A DNA stretch of 64,000 bases from Bacteroidales bacterium UBA7569 (GTDB taxonomy: Bacteria; Bacteroidota; Bacteroidia; Bacteroidales; Paludibacteraceae): contig DLLF01000002.1 of assembly GCA_002477945.1 (NCBI GenBank), positions 138,275-202,274 of the forward strand, given 5' to 3'. The notes beneath the pieces are model-generated. The model was not told where the DNA came from. It did not search any database and saw nothing but the letters and a program-made list of their open reading frames with translations. This document shows, piece after piece, positions 1-8,848 of the stretch. Numbering within the stretch: position 1 is the stretch's first letter; every line of letters starts with the position of its first letter. The position numbers and the translations under genes are program-made.

Positions 1-128
1 ACGGAGACCAAACAACCACCGTGCAGGCAGAAGGCGGTACATTCGGCACATTCCTCAACCTGTTCGGAGACGGTATGGAGCATCTCGGAAAGCAAGTAGG
101 CAAATGGATGAAAAAGGCTGCCAAATAA
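1..128 (+). CDS. C-terminal end of an unidentified protein (partial)
   Basis: The window opens inside a reading frame (frame of base 3) that ends with TAA at 126-128. About 41 residues are visible. They end in a lysine-rich tail with two glycine-phenylalanine segments. I do not recognise the family. It lies only 28 bases before the ammonia-lyase gene on the same strand, so the aryl-polyene operon very likely begins upstream of this window and this gene may belong to it. Confidence 0.6.
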   Translation, partial: GDQTTTVQAEGGTFGTFLNLFGDGMEHLGKQVGKWMKKAAK

Positions 129-156
129 ATAGTAAAGACAAAATCAGGAATACATA

Positions 157-1668
157 GTGAGACATACTATTGACGAAGTAAGAGACATCCTGTATGGCGG
201 CAAACAATTGACCATAACAGATGCAGAATATCAGACTGTAAACGAGAGTTACACGTTCCTCAAACGCTTTGCAGAGGACAAGGTCATCTATGGTATCAAT
301 ACCGGCTTCGGGCCAATGGCGCAGTGGCGCGTGGACGACAAGTATCTGAAAGACCTGCAATACAACATCATACGCAGCCACTCCACGGGGGCGGGCGAAC
401 CGATAGAAGACCGCTACGTGCGGGCGGCTATGATAGCACGCATAGGGTCGTTCTTGCAAGGCAAGAGCGGTATCCATACCGAGGTGATAGATTTGCTGAC
501 GGCATTTATCAACCGGAGTATCATACCGTTTGTACCCAAGCATGGCAGCGTGGGGGCAAGCGGCGACTTGGTGCAGTTGGCGCATATCGCATTGTGCCTG
601 ATAGGCGAAGGCAAGGTACACTACAGGGGCGAATGGCGCAAGACAGGCGAGGTGCTGCAGGAATGTGGGCTGGAGCCTATCCATATCCATATACGTGAGG
701 GGCTGAGTGCCACCAACGGAACGTCGGTGATGACGGGGATAGGTATGGTGAACCAGTTGGACGCGGAGAACCTGCTGCGCCTGGCGGTACTGACAAGCGT
801 ATGGATGAATGAGGTGGCATCGTCGTTCGACGACCTGATGGCTGCCCCGCTCAACGAGTACCGCCGCCACGCAGGACAGATATACATCGCCGAAGAGATG
901 CGCCGTATTGCCGCAGGGAGCAAGTGTTTGCAGAAGCGCGAACACGAACTATATGACAATGGGCATAGCAGTGAAAAGGTATTTGAACACAAAGTGCAGG
1001 CATACTACAGTCTGCGCTGTACGCCGCAGATATTAGGTCCGATATATGAGACATTGCAAAACAGCCGCCGCGTACTGGAGGAGGAACTGAATGCTGCCAG
1101 CGACAACCCGATAGTGGACCCGACTACCGAGAATGTGTATCACGGCGGGAACTTCCACGGGGATTATATCTCATTGGAGGAAGACAAGGTGAAGATAGCC
1201 CTGGTACGCCTGACTATGACGGCAGAGCGGCAACTGAACTACCTGTTCCACGACCGTATCAACGGTATCCTGCCGCCGTTCCTCAACAAAGGTGTGCTGG
1301 GACTGAACTACGGCATGCAGGCGTGCCAGTTTACCGCTACGAGTACCACGGCGGAGAGCCAGACACTGGCAATGCCCAACTATGTACATTCGATACCCAA
1401 CAACAACGACAACCAGGACATCGTATCGATGGGTACCAACACCGCTGAACTGTGCAAACAGGTGATAGACAATGCGTATCAGGTGATGGCTATCCTGATG
1501 ATGGCACTGGCGCAGGCGGTGGACTGCTTGGACATAGCGGACAAGTTGGCACCCGCCACCCGTGCGGAGTACGATGCCATCCGCCGTCTTACCCCCACCA
1601 TTGTGGAAGATACACCGTTCTATGAGGATATAGAAGCAATCATACAATACCTTAAAAACAAAGCATAA
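157..1668 (+). CDS. MIO-type aromatic amino acid ammonia lyase (HAL/TAL family)
   Basis: 503 residues, full length for the HutH/PAL/TAL family. The Ala134-Ser135-Gly136 triad that cyclises to the MIO electrophile is intact, as is the catalytic Tyr loop YGINTGFGP near residue 45. The family deaminates histidine, tyrosine or phenylalanine non-oxidatively. The substrate-selectivity pair reads Ser74-His75, the pair found in histidine lyases; the classical Rhodobacter tyrosine lyase has His-Leu. Its place at the head of an aryl-polyene operon suggests it makes the cinnamic or coumaric starter acid rather than degrading histidine, and no hutU, hutI or formiminotransferase gene is nearby. The start codon is GTG at 157. 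Enzyme family is certain; substrate is inferred. Confidence 0.93.
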   Translation: MRHTIDEVRDILYGGKQLTITDAEYQTVNESYTFLKRFAEDKVIYGINTGFGPMAQWRVDDKYLKDLQYNIIRSHSTGAGEPIEDRYVRAAMIARIGSFLQGKSGIHTEVIDLLTAFINRSIIPFVPKHGSVGASGDLVQLAHIALCLIGEGKVHYRGEWRKTGEVLQECGLEPIHIHIREGLSATNGTSVMTGIGMVNQLDAENLLRLAVLTSVWMNEVASSFDDLMAAPLNEYRRHAGQIYIAEEMRRIAAGSKCLQKREHELYDNGHSSEKVFEHKVQAYYSLRCTPQILGPIYETLQNSRRVLEEELNAASDNPIVDPTTENVYHGGNFHGDYISLEEDKVKIALVRLTMTAERQLNYLFHDRINGILPPFLNKGVLGLNYGMQACQFTATSTTAESQTLAMPNYVHSIPNNNDNQDIVSMGTNTAELCKQVIDNAYQVMAILMMALAQAVDCLDIADKLAPATRAEYDAIRRLTPTIVEDTPFYEDIEAIIQYLKNKA

Positions 1669-1674
1669 AGCATT

Positions 1675-2472
1675 ATGAAAAGAAGTCTTACTTTAGTGGT
1701 CTGCGCCTTGTGTACATGGACGGCTATGGCACAAGACATCATCGTAACCAAAGATGCCAAACGCATTGAGGCAAAGATTCAAGAGGTTTCGAGTACGGAA
1801 ATCAAGTATAAGAAATTCACCTACCAGGACGGACCTGTGTTCGTACTGCCCATAGCGGATGTGAACTCTATCCTGTTTGAGAACGGAGACGTGCAGGTGT
1901 ACCATCAAGAACCGGTCAAAGCACAAGACACCGACACAAATACGGACAAAGAAAGCGCAACGGCAAACAAATCCTCCCAACAAGACGACAATCAAGTGGG
2001 CTTGATAGAAAAACGGGACGATTATTATTACCTGAATACCGGCACAGGAACGACCCGTATGGATAAGCAGGCGTATCTGCGGTTTATACAGAACAACTGC
2101 CCCGAGGCATGGCAACGCTACCTGCAAGGCAATAAGTTGTGGAAAGCCGGTTGGGGACTCCTTGGCGCAGGTATCGGTGTGGAGATGCTGATAGGTGTAC
2201 CGCTTTATTGCGCAGGGTTGGTTAATAGTGTGAATGATGCCGTGTACTATAATTCCTATAGTAGTTATAACTATGCCCTGGTGGCTTCCGGTGCTGCTTT
2301 TATCACCATCGGCTCCCTTATGGAAGCAGGCTCTATTCCTTTGTTGATAGTGGGCGGTATCAGGCGTAATAATACCCATGAGGTGTACAATGCCAGTTGC
2401 GCCAAACCCAATACGGTTTCTTTGAATTTGCAAAGCAGTGCCAATGGTATCGGTTTGGCACTTAAATTCTAA
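1675..2472 (+). CDS. secreted/membrane protein of unknown function in the aryl-polyene operon
   Basis: 265 residues. A signal peptide ends near residue 19 (MAQ). A beta-rich stretch follows (about 20-75, beginning IIVTKDAKRIEAKIQEV), a pattern I associate with many Bacteroidota envelope proteins. Then come an acidic, polar linker (80-110) and two hydrophobic segments (about 155-180 and 200-225) that could span the membrane. It starts six bases after the lyase stop and ends just before the ketoreductase, so it is co-transcribed. I know no function for it; an envelope role in handling the pigment is only a guess. Confidence 0.75.
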   Translation: MKRSLTLVVCALCTWTAMAQDIIVTKDAKRIEAKIQEVSSTEIKYKKFTYQDGPVFVLPIADVNSILFENGDVQVYHQEPVKAQDTDTNTDKESATANKSSQQDDNQVGLIEKRDDYYYLNTGTGTTRMDKQAYLRFIQNNCPEAWQRYLQGNKLWKAGWGLLGAGIGVEMLIGVPLYCAGLVNSVNDAVYYNSYSSYNYALVASGAAFITIGSLMEAGSIPLLIVGGIRRNNTHEVYNASCAKPNTVSLNLQSSANGIGLALKF

Positions 2473-2475
2473 TGT

Positions 2476-3210
2476 ATGGGGGAGAATAAGTATGCCTTGG
2501 TAACAGGCGGTAGTCGCGGTATAGGTCGCGCTATTGCCGAGCGTTTGGCACGCGACGGATACATAGTGGTTATCAATTACCTGAGCAACACACAGGCAGC
2601 CGAAGAGACACTGCAGCATATAGAAGCGGCAGGCGGCAAGGCGGAGTTGCTGCCTTATGATGTATCCGATAGGGAAGCCACGCGCTCCGCTTTGCAGAGT
2701 TGGGAAGAGAAGCACAAAGATGCTCACTTTGATGTACTTGTAAACAATGCGGGCATTCGGCGTGACAACTTGTTGGTATTTATGGACGACAAGGAGTGGC
2801 ACGATGTGATGACAACCAATCTGGACAGTTTCTATTACCAGACACACTACGTGCTGCAGGGTATGCTGCGTGCACGCCACGGACGGATAGTGAATATCTC
2901 CTCTATATCGGGTGTATCGGGCTTGGCAGGACAGGTGAACTACTCTGCCGCCAAAGCCGCACTGATAGGTGCCACCAAAGCATTATCCAAAGAAGTGGCG
3001 GCCCGCAAAGTAACGGTGAATGCCGTGGCTCCCGGGTTCATAGCCACAGACATGACCGCCGACTTGGACGAGGCGGCACTGAAGAAGACCATACCTATGG
3101 GACGCTTCGGCACGGCAGAAGAGGTAGCGGCATTGGTCAGTTTTCTGGTAAGCGAAGAGGCAGCGTATATCACAGGACAGGTAATCAATATAGCGGGAGG
3201 AATAGGATGA
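2476..3210 (+). CDS. 3-oxoacyl-ACP reductase (FabG-type short-chain dehydrogenase)
   Basis: 244 residues with the full SDR layout: the nucleotide-binding motif TGGSRGIG at 10-17, NNAG at 90-93, catalytic Ser143, Tyr156 and Lys160, and a C-terminal GGIG end typical of FabG. It would reduce the beta-keto group after each condensation, using NADPH, on an ACP-bound polyene chain in the cytosol. It overlaps the next ketosynthase by an ATGA junction at 3207-3210, which implies translational coupling. Clustering with dedicated ketosynthases and ACPs argues for a pigment-specific reductase rather than the housekeeping FabG. Confidence 0.93.
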   Translation: MGENKYALVTGGSRGIGRAIAERLARDGYIVVINYLSNTQAAEETLQHIEAAGGKAELLPYDVSDREATRSALQSWEEKHKDAHFDVLVNNAGIRRDNLLVFMDDKEWHDVMTTNLDSFYYQTHYVLQGMLRARHGRIVNISSISGVSGLAGQVNYSAAKAALIGATKALSKEVAARKVTVNAVAPGFIATDMTADLDEAALKKTIPMGRFGTAEEVAALVSFLVSEEAAYITGQVINIAGGIG

Positions 3211-4433
3211 GGCGCGTGGTGATAACCGGTATGGGGATATGGTCCTGTATCGGCAAGGGGAAAGAGGAAGTAACCGAAGCACTTCGTGCGGGCAAATCGG
3301 GTATTGGTATTGACGAACGGCGTACGGAGTATGGGTTCCGTTCGCCCTTGACAGGTATTGTGGCGCGTCCGGAACTGAAAGCACTGCTCCACCGCCGTCT
3401 GCGTATGGGTATGAGCGAAGAGGCGGAATACGCCTATATGGCTTCCCGCGAAGCGTTTGAGCAAGCAGGGATAGACGAACAATACCTCATGGATAATGAG
3501 GTAGGTGTCATCTTCGGCAATGACAGCACGGCAGGGGCTACGGTGGAGGTACACGAGACAATGAAGCGTACAGGCGACTCTGCGCAGGTAGGTTCGGGAC
3601 TTATCTTCCAATCGATGAACTCCACCGTAAGTATGAATATGAGTACCATCTTCCATCTGCGCGGGATAAATCTGACCGTATCTGCGGCATGTGCCAGTGG
3701 CAGTCACTCTATCGGTATGGGGTATATGTTTATCCGGCAGGGACTGCAAGATATGGTACTGGTGGGCGGAGCGCAAGAGGTGAACGAGTTCTCTATGGCG
3801 GCTTTTGATGCGCTGGGTACGTTCTCCGTACGCACTGCCGAACCGAGCAAAGCCTCACGCCCTTTTGACAAGGGCCGAGACGGATTAGTACCGAGCGGCG
3901 GTGCTGCGGCACTGGTATTGGAAGACTACGACCATGCCATAGCACGCGGAGCCGCTATCATCGGCGAAGTAATAGGATATGGTTTCAGCAGCAATGGCGG
4001 AGCCATCTCGCAGCCTTCGGCAACGGGCAGTATCGTTGCAATGCAGCGGGCATTGGCGGATGCCGGACTTACTCCGCAGGACATTGATTATGTGAATGCC
4101 CACGCCACGTCCACACCGCAAGGCGATGACATGGAGGCGGAAGCACTTACCCGTTTGTTCGGCAACTCAAAGGCATGGATATCCAGTACCAAGTCGATGA
4201 CAGGACACGAGTGCTGGATGGCAGGTGCATCCGAGGCCGTCTATAGCCTGCTTATGATGCAGAACGGCTTTGTGGCACCGAACATCAACTTGGAGAACAC
4301 AGCCGATAGTGCCGCCACACTCCGATTGGCAAAGCAAACAGTATTTACCGAAGTGCATACGGTGCTCAGCAACTCGTTTGGCTTCGGAGGAACCAACTCA
4401 GCAATCATACTATGCAACTCTTTGAAGAACTAA
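3207..4433 (+). CDS. beta-ketoacyl-ACP synthase II-type (aryl-polyene KS)
   Basis: 408 residues from the ATG in the ATGA overlap; an open frame continues upstream but the N-terminus RRVVITGMG at this start matches KAS II enzymes. The catalytic triad is present: Cys162 (in SAACASG), His299 (VNAHATST) and His334 (MTGHECWMAG). The sequence after the last His is less canonical than the usual GHxxGAAG. It would condense malonyl-ACP with the growing chain. It lies between ketoreductase and methyltransferase and overlaps the latter by 22 bases. Confidence 0.93.
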   Translation: MRRVVITGMGIWSCIGKGKEEVTEALRAGKSGIGIDERRTEYGFRSPLTGIVARPELKALLHRRLRMGMSEEAEYAYMASREAFEQAGIDEQYLMDNEVGVIFGNDSTAGATVEVHETMKRTGDSAQVGSGLIFQSMNSTVSMNMSTIFHLRGINLTVSAACASGSHSIGMGYMFIRQGLQDMVLVGGAQEVNEFSMAAFDALGTFSVRTAEPSKASRPFDKGRDGLVPSGGAAALVLEDYDHAIARGAAIIGEVIGYGFSSNGGAISQPSATGSIVAMQRALADAGLTPQDIDYVNAHATSTPQGDDMEAEALTRLFGNSKAWISSTKSMTGHECWMAGASEAVYSLLMMQNGFVAPNINLENTADSAATLRLAKQTVFTEVHTVLSNSFGFGGTNSAIILCNSLKN

Positions 4434-5515
4434 GACAGAACTACAGCCGAGAGCAGTACTCCGCACGCGATGCGCAGGCACTGGCACATATCTACAGTTG
4501 GGGTCCCGTGGTCTTTCAGGTGGCACGTCTGCTACGCAAGTACGGCATACTGCGTCTGCTAAGCGATGCGGGCGACAACGGACTGACACAGGCGCAGATT
4601 GCGCAGCAGACAGGACTGAGCGACTATGCTGCCAAATGCCTGCTGGAAGCCGCACTCACTATGCATGTGGTGCTAATCAACCCCGATACCGACCACTACA
4701 CCTTGGCGAAGACAGGGTGGTTTCTGCTCAATGACGACCTAATAGGTGTGGACATCAACTTCAACCACGATGTCAACTACGAAGGCTGGTTCGTATTGGA
4801 CAAAGCGTTGGAAGAGGGACGTCCTGCCGGATTAGCGCATCTCGGTAACTGGCACACTATCTACGAGGGCTTGTCCTGTCTGCCTGCGCAGGTACAGAAA
4901 TCGTGGTTCGGTTTCGACCACTACTACAGCGACCATTCGTTTGATGAAGCGGTGGAGATAATCTTCCGCAACGGCAGGAAGCATATCCTGGACATAGGTG
5001 GCAACACCGGTAAGTTCGCCCGTTTCGTCACTGAGCATCAGTCTGAAGCGGAGGTTACAATATGTGATTTGCCGCAGCAGATAGAGATGATGCGCACCCA
5101 AACGAAAGGGCATATCGGCGAGGCACGTATCCACGGTTATGGTATGGACCTGCTGAATGAGGACGCTGCGTTCCCTACCAAGGAACACTACGACGTGATA
5201 TGGATGTCGCAGTTCCTGGACTGCTTTGCCGAAGCGGAGATAGTCAGCATACTCAAGCGTGCCGCACGCATAATGGACGACACCAACAGGCTTTACATCA
5301 TGGAGACACTGTGGGACAGACAGAAATATACGCCTGCCGCATTCTGCCTGACTATGACCTCGCTCTATTTCACGGCACTGGCCAACGGCAACAGCAAGAT
5401 GTACAACACCGATGATATGACGCGCCTGATTCACGAGGCGGGCTTGGAAGTAGAGTCCATACACGACCACCTCGGCACAGGCGGACACTCCATACTCATT
5501 TGCAAGAAAATATAA
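4412..5515 (+). CDS. SAM-dependent methyltransferase (O-methyltransferase family 2)
   Basis: 367 residues. An N-terminal winged-helix-like dimerisation region (about 20-110, with QIAQQTGLSDYAAKCLLEA) precedes a Rossmann SAM domain with motif I DIGGNTG at 194-200. This layout matches family-2 O-methyltransferases. In aryl-polyene and flexirubin pathways a methyltransferase modifies the aryl head group, and that is the inferred role here; whether it makes an O- or C-methyl cannot be seen. It overlaps the upstream KS by 22 bases and sits 9 bases before an ACP gene. Confidence 0.88.
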   Translation: MQLFEELRQNYSREQYSARDAQALAHIYSWGPVVFQVARLLRKYGILRLLSDAGDNGLTQAQIAQQTGLSDYAAKCLLEAALTMHVVLINPDTDHYTLAKTGWFLLNDDLIGVDINFNHDVNYEGWFVLDKALEEGRPAGLAHLGNWHTIYEGLSCLPAQVQKSWFGFDHYYSDHSFDEAVEIIFRNGRKHILDIGGNTGKFARFVTEHQSEAEVTICDLPQQIEMMRTQTKGHIGEARIHGYGMDLLNEDAAFPTKEHYDVIWMSQFLDCFAEAEIVSILKRAARIMDDTNRLYIMETLWDRQKYTPAAFCLTMTSLYFTALANGNSKMYNTDDMTRLIHEAGLEVESIHDHLGTGGHSILICKKI

Positions 5516-5524
5516 CAACAGAAT

Positions 5525-5770
5525 ATGACCAATACAGAGATTAAAGAAAAAGTAAACGCTTTCCTTGTCGAAGAGTTTGAAATGGAAGCGGATGCATTAA
5601 CGGAGACCGCCGACCTGCGCCAGGATTTGGGTATCGACAGTCTCGACTTCGTGGACATCATTGCCATCGTCAACCGCACTTTCGGTTTCAAACCGGAAGC
5701 CGCGGAAATGAAGCAGGTACGCACATTGGGTGACTTCTACACCTATATCGGGCAGAAAGTGAACGCATAA
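5525..5770 (+). CDS. acyl carrier protein
   Basis: 81 residues, standard ACP length, acidic, with the phosphopantetheine attachment site Ser39 in GIDSLDFVD. It carries the growing polyene as a thioester. It is the first of two ACPs in the operon (the other is at 8591). Two ACPs are usual in aryl-polyene clusters, one perhaps for the starter and one for extension, but the division of labour cannot be read from sequence. Confidence 0.95.
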   Translation: MTNTEIKEKVNAFLVEEFEMEADALTETADLRQDLGIDSLDFVDIIAIVNRTFGFKPEAAEMKQVRTLGDFYTYIGQKVNA

Positions 5771-5784
5771 TAATATCCGGGGGA

Positions 5785-6663
5785 ATGCCTAAAGATTGGA
5801 GCGGAAAGACCGGTGGTACGCGGCGCATGCAGCAAGGCTTGATAGTGCTGCTCCGTGTGGTACACCTGCCTGTGATATACAGTATCATGGGCGTGGTCAT
5901 TCTCTTCTATATGCTTTTCCGACACAGCACCTATATTGCCATCTATCACTATTTTCGGCACATACACGGGGACAGTGTATGGCGTGCTTTCGTGCATACT
6001 TACATCGACTATTTCCATTTCGGACAGGTGATATTGGACCGCTTTGCGGCATGGGCAGGGCAGGAGTTCCGCTTCACTTTCGACAACGAAGAGCAATGTA
6101 TGCAGGTCTTCCGCCAACAGGAAGGAGCCATCGTGCTGTTCTCACACGTAGGCAACTTCGAGATAGCAGGCTACTATTTCCAGACGCACCAAAAGCGTAT
6201 GAATATCGTGGCATACGGGGGAGACACCGCCACCGTGATGCAAAACCGTGTGAAGCAGTTGGGATTGAACAATATCGGTATCATTGCGCACAGCGATGAT
6301 ATGAGCCATATATTCCGAATCCATACGGCATTGTCCAATGGTGAGATTGTCTCTATGGCAGGCGACCGCGGATTAGGCAGCCTGAAGACTGTTTCATGCC
6401 GTGTTCTCGGGCATACCGCCGAACTGCCGCAAGGACCGTTTCGCATTGCTGCTGCAGCAGGCAAAGCAATCATTGTGCTGTTCGTGATGAAGGAGCATAA
6501 CTACGAATACCGTATCTATCACTTCCCGCTGCACGTGAACGCCCGTCTCAAACGCACGGAACAGGTACAGGACATTGCACAGCAATATGCCGACTGCCTG
6601 ACGGCTATCGCACAGAAATACCCTACCCAATGGTTCCACTTCTATGAATTTTGGAAACACTGA
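5785..6663 (+). CDS. LpxL/HtrB-like acyltransferase
   Basis: 292 residues. A membrane segment lies at about 28-46, followed by an LPLAT domain with the HX4E catalytic motif His121-Glu126 (SHVGNFEIAGY) and a later GDRG-type block near residue 194. This is the lipid A/lysophospholipid acyltransferase fold that moves an acyl chain from ACP to a lipid on the inner-membrane face. Here it most likely transfers the finished aryl-polyene or a fatty acyl to the lipid scaffold. It is a second acyltransferase besides the PlsC-like module in the fusion at 11730. It overlaps the next gene by 20 bases. Confidence 0.87.
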   Translation: MPKDWSGKTGGTRRMQQGLIVLLRVVHLPVIYSIMGVVILFYMLFRHSTYIAIYHYFRHIHGDSVWRAFVHTYIDYFHFGQVILDRFAAWAGQEFRFTFDNEEQCMQVFRQQEGAIVLFSHVGNFEIAGYYFQTHQKRMNIVAYGGDTATVMQNRVKQLGLNNIGIIAHSDDMSHIFRIHTALSNGEIVSMAGDRGLGSLKTVSCRVLGHTAELPQGPFRIAAAAGKAIIVLFVMKEHNYEYRIYHFPLHVNARLKRTEQVQDIAQQYADCLTAIAQKYPTQWFHFYEFWKH

Positions 6664-7060
6664 CATACTGACCCTTATCCCGCAACGTCCGCCGTTTGTA
6701 CTGGTGGACAGGCTTGTGGAGGCTACTCCGGACGAGGCATTGTCGGTCTATTCGGTCTATTCGGTCAGTGGTCAGCACCCGCTAGTGTCCTGCGGCTGTC
6801 TGTCTGCTGCCGGACTGATGGAGAATATGGCACAGACGGCTGCCGCACACATAGGTGCCGTCAGCGAAGGAGAAGTGCGTATCGGCTTTATCGGAGCGGT
6901 CAAGAATATGCAGATATACTATCGCCCGCAAGCGGGAGAGCAGATAACCACGCATATCCGTGTCGTACAGCGTGTGTTTGACATATCGTTGGTAGAAGCG
7001 GAAGTGCGGTGCGGCAAACAGGTATGCGCCCGCTGCGAACTGAAAATAGCCCTGCAATGA
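6644..7060 (+). CDS. 3-hydroxyacyl-ACP dehydratase-like hotdog protein
   Basis: 138 residues of hotdog type. The N-terminus LIPQRPPFVLVDRLVEA resembles FabA/FabZ and the ApeI/ApeP dehydratases. The central helix SAAGLMENMAQTAAAH keeps the Glu expected as a catalytic residue. It would dehydrate the 3-hydroxyacyl-ACP to the conjugated enoyl chain. There is no enoyl reductase in the operon, which fits retention of the double bonds. A short tandem repeat encodes SVYSVYSVSG near residues 34-43. Confidence 0.85.
   Translation: MNFGNTDILTLIPQRPPFVLVDRLVEATPDEALSVYSVYSVSGQHPLVSCGCLSAAGLMENMAQTAAAHIGAVSEGEVRIGFIGAVKNMQIYYRPQAGEQITTHIRVVQRVFDISLVEAEVRCGKQVCARCELKIALQ
6743..6768 (+). repeat. 9-bp in-frame tandem repeat inside the dehydratase gene
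   Basis: The unit TCGGTCTAT occurs twice in a row, followed by a partial third copy TCGGTCAG. Because the unit is 9 bases, gain or loss would keep the frame and lengthen or shorten the SVY repeat. Confidence 0.8.
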
Positions 7061-8097
7061 TTATCCGCCTATCCGACCATATCATCTCTCCATTGGGCGA
7101 AGGCACACTTCCCAACTATCAGGCTGTCATAGCCGGTCGGTCGGCATTGCGTCTGCATACCGATATGTTTGCGTCCGTGGAATCGTTTATGGCAAGCCTG
7201 TTCCCTGAACGCCCTCATTTCACAGACCTGTGTATCCGCTCCGCCAAGGCGGCTGTCCGTGATGCCGGCATTGATGCCGCCGCCCCCGATGTGGTGCTGA
7301 TACTCTCCACCACCAAAGGGGACAACCTCGACTTGCTCACACCGGCTCATACCATAGCGCACGCATTAGGCTGCGTGAATCCTCCCATGGTGGTCAGCAA
7401 TGCCTGCACCTCCGGAGTATGCGCACAGATTACAGCACAGCGACTGCTGATGACAAAGCAATACCGGACGGCAATAGTCATCGGCTGTGATGTACAGACA
7501 CGGTTTATTGTCAGCGGATTCCAATCGTTCAAAGCCTTGTCGCAGGACGAGTGCCGTCCGTTTGATGCCGCACGCAAAGGGCTCAACCTGGGTGAAGCCG
7601 CTGCCACAATCATACTCCGATATACAGAGCAACCGCCTGCCAACAGTTGGGTGTTGGAAGCAGACAGTATCCACAACGATGCCAACCATATATCGGGTCC
7701 CAGCCGCACGGCAGAGGGCAGTCTCCGCTGTTTGCTTGATGTGAAAGGCAATGCCGATGACTTGGCGTTTGTCAGTGTACACGGCACGGGAACGCTTTAT
7801 AACGACGACATGGAGTCCGTGGCTATCCAACGTGCGGGATTGGGCAGTACACCCGTTACGGGACTAAAAGGCTACTACGGGCATACCATGGGCGCAGCAG
7901 GCGTATTGGAAACCCTGCTGGGTATGCAAGCGGTGGAACACAATACGATAGCGGGTGTGCGCGGGTTCTCCACCCCCGGCACGAAAGAAGCGGTGAATAT
8001 CTCCGCCCTGCACCGCCCTACGGCTAAACATTCATTTATCAAACTGCTAAGCGGCTTCGGAGGTGTCAATGCCGCTGTACGATGGACAAGACAATGA
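7057..8097 (+). CDS. short beta-ketoacyl synthase (aryl-polyene KS)
   Basis: 346 residues, starting at the ATG of an ATGA overlap (7057-7060) with the dehydratase. The triad Cys117 (SNACTSGVCA), His242 (VHGTGTL) and His276 (YYGHTMGAAG) is complete, so it should be active although it is about 60 residues shorter than KAS II, mostly at the N-terminus. It is the second of three KS proteins here. It may pair with another KS as initiating enzyme or length-determining partner. Confidence 0.9.
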   Translation: MIIRLSDHIISPLGEGTLPNYQAVIAGRSALRLHTDMFASVESFMASLFPERPHFTDLCIRSAKAAVRDAGIDAAAPDVVLILSTTKGDNLDLLTPAHTIAHALGCVNPPMVVSNACTSGVCAQITAQRLLMTKQYRTAIVIGCDVQTRFIVSGFQSFKALSQDECRPFDAARKGLNLGEAAATIILRYTEQPPANSWVLEADSIHNDANHISGPSRTAEGSLRCLLDVKGNADDLAFVSVHGTGTLYNDDMESVAIQRAGLGSTPVTGLKGYYGHTMGAAGVLETLLGMQAVEHNTIAGVRGFSTPGTKEAVNISALHRPTAKHSFIKLLSGFGGVNAAVRWTRQ

Positions 8098-8603
8098 GAA
8101 TAACAAGCAGCATAACCCTGACTCCGCAAAGCGGCAGCCTGACCGACCTGTACAGGAAGTACGCGGGCGATTATCCCAAGTTCTTCAAGATGGACTTGCT
8201 CTCCCGTCTCGGATTCGTGGCTACCGAGATGGCTCTGCAGCAGGAGGAAGGTGCAGTGTCATCGGAGGACATACACGAGCACAGAGCCGTCATCTTTGCC
8301 AACCGCAGCGCGTCCATCAAAAACGACCGCGATTATGAGGCGACTATTCAGCCCGATGACTACTTCCCGTCGCCCGCCCTCTTTGTCTATACATTGCCCA
8401 ATATCGTTACCGGAGAAATCGCTATCCGCCACAAGTATATGGGAGAGAGCAGTTTCTATATACTCGACGACGAGTCGCAACTGCTGCCTCTTGTCGAATC
8501 CGTTTTCCAAACCACTGACGCCACCTCTGCCATCGTAGGCTGGGTGGAATGTCCGAACCAAGATGATTATACAGCAAAAATACAAATAGTATGGAAGAAC
8601 TGA
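8094..8603 (+). CDS. ketosynthase-like N-domain protein (Ketoacyl-synt_2 type), no active-site Cys
   Basis: 169 residues from the ATG at 8094, which makes the same ATGA overlap with the preceding stop as elsewhere in this operon; an ATG four codons earlier (8082) is an alternative. The sequence resembles only part of a KS fold (YPKFFKMDLLSRL, then HRAVIFANRSAS, FPSPALFVYTLPN and GEIAIRHKYMGE). Where a KS has its nucleophile loop there is TLPNIVTGE and no cysteine. It is probably a structural or chain-length partner of a full KS. The last domain of the protein at 8848 looks like a similar fragment. Confidence 0.75.
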   Translation: MRITSSITLTPQSGSLTDLYRKYAGDYPKFFKMDLLSRLGFVATEMALQQEEGAVSSEDIHEHRAVIFANRSASIKNDRDYEATIQPDDYFPSPALFVYTLPNIVTGEIAIRHKYMGESSFYILDDESQLLPLVESVFQTTDATSAIVGWVECPNQDDYTAKIQIVWKN

Positions 8604-8848
8604 AAACACAACTCAAAGAACAAATTATTGAGGCACTCAACTTGGAAGGTATGACGCCTGCCGATATCGACGATGCCGCCCCTCTGTTTGGTGAGGGTCT
8701 GGGTCTGGACTCCATTGACGCCCTTGAACTGATAGTGCTGATGGAGAAGCAATACGGTATCAAACTGTCCGACCCGAAACAGGGAAAAGAAGTATTCAAG
8801 TCGATTGACGTAATGGCGGACTATGTAGCCGCTAACCGCACCAAGTGA
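8591..8848 (+). CDS. acyl carrier protein (second copy)
   Basis: 85 residues with the pantetheine site Ser41 in GLGLDSIDALE. It overlaps the gene before by 13 bases and the KS after by one base (TGATG). It differs clearly from the ACP at 5525, so the two are not a recent duplication. Its immediate linkage to the KS fusion protein suggests they work together. Confidence 0.95.
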   Translation: MEELKTQLKEQIIEALNLEGMTPADIDDAAPLFGEGLGLDSIDALELIVLMEKQYGIKLSDPKQGKEVFKSIDVMADYVAANRTK

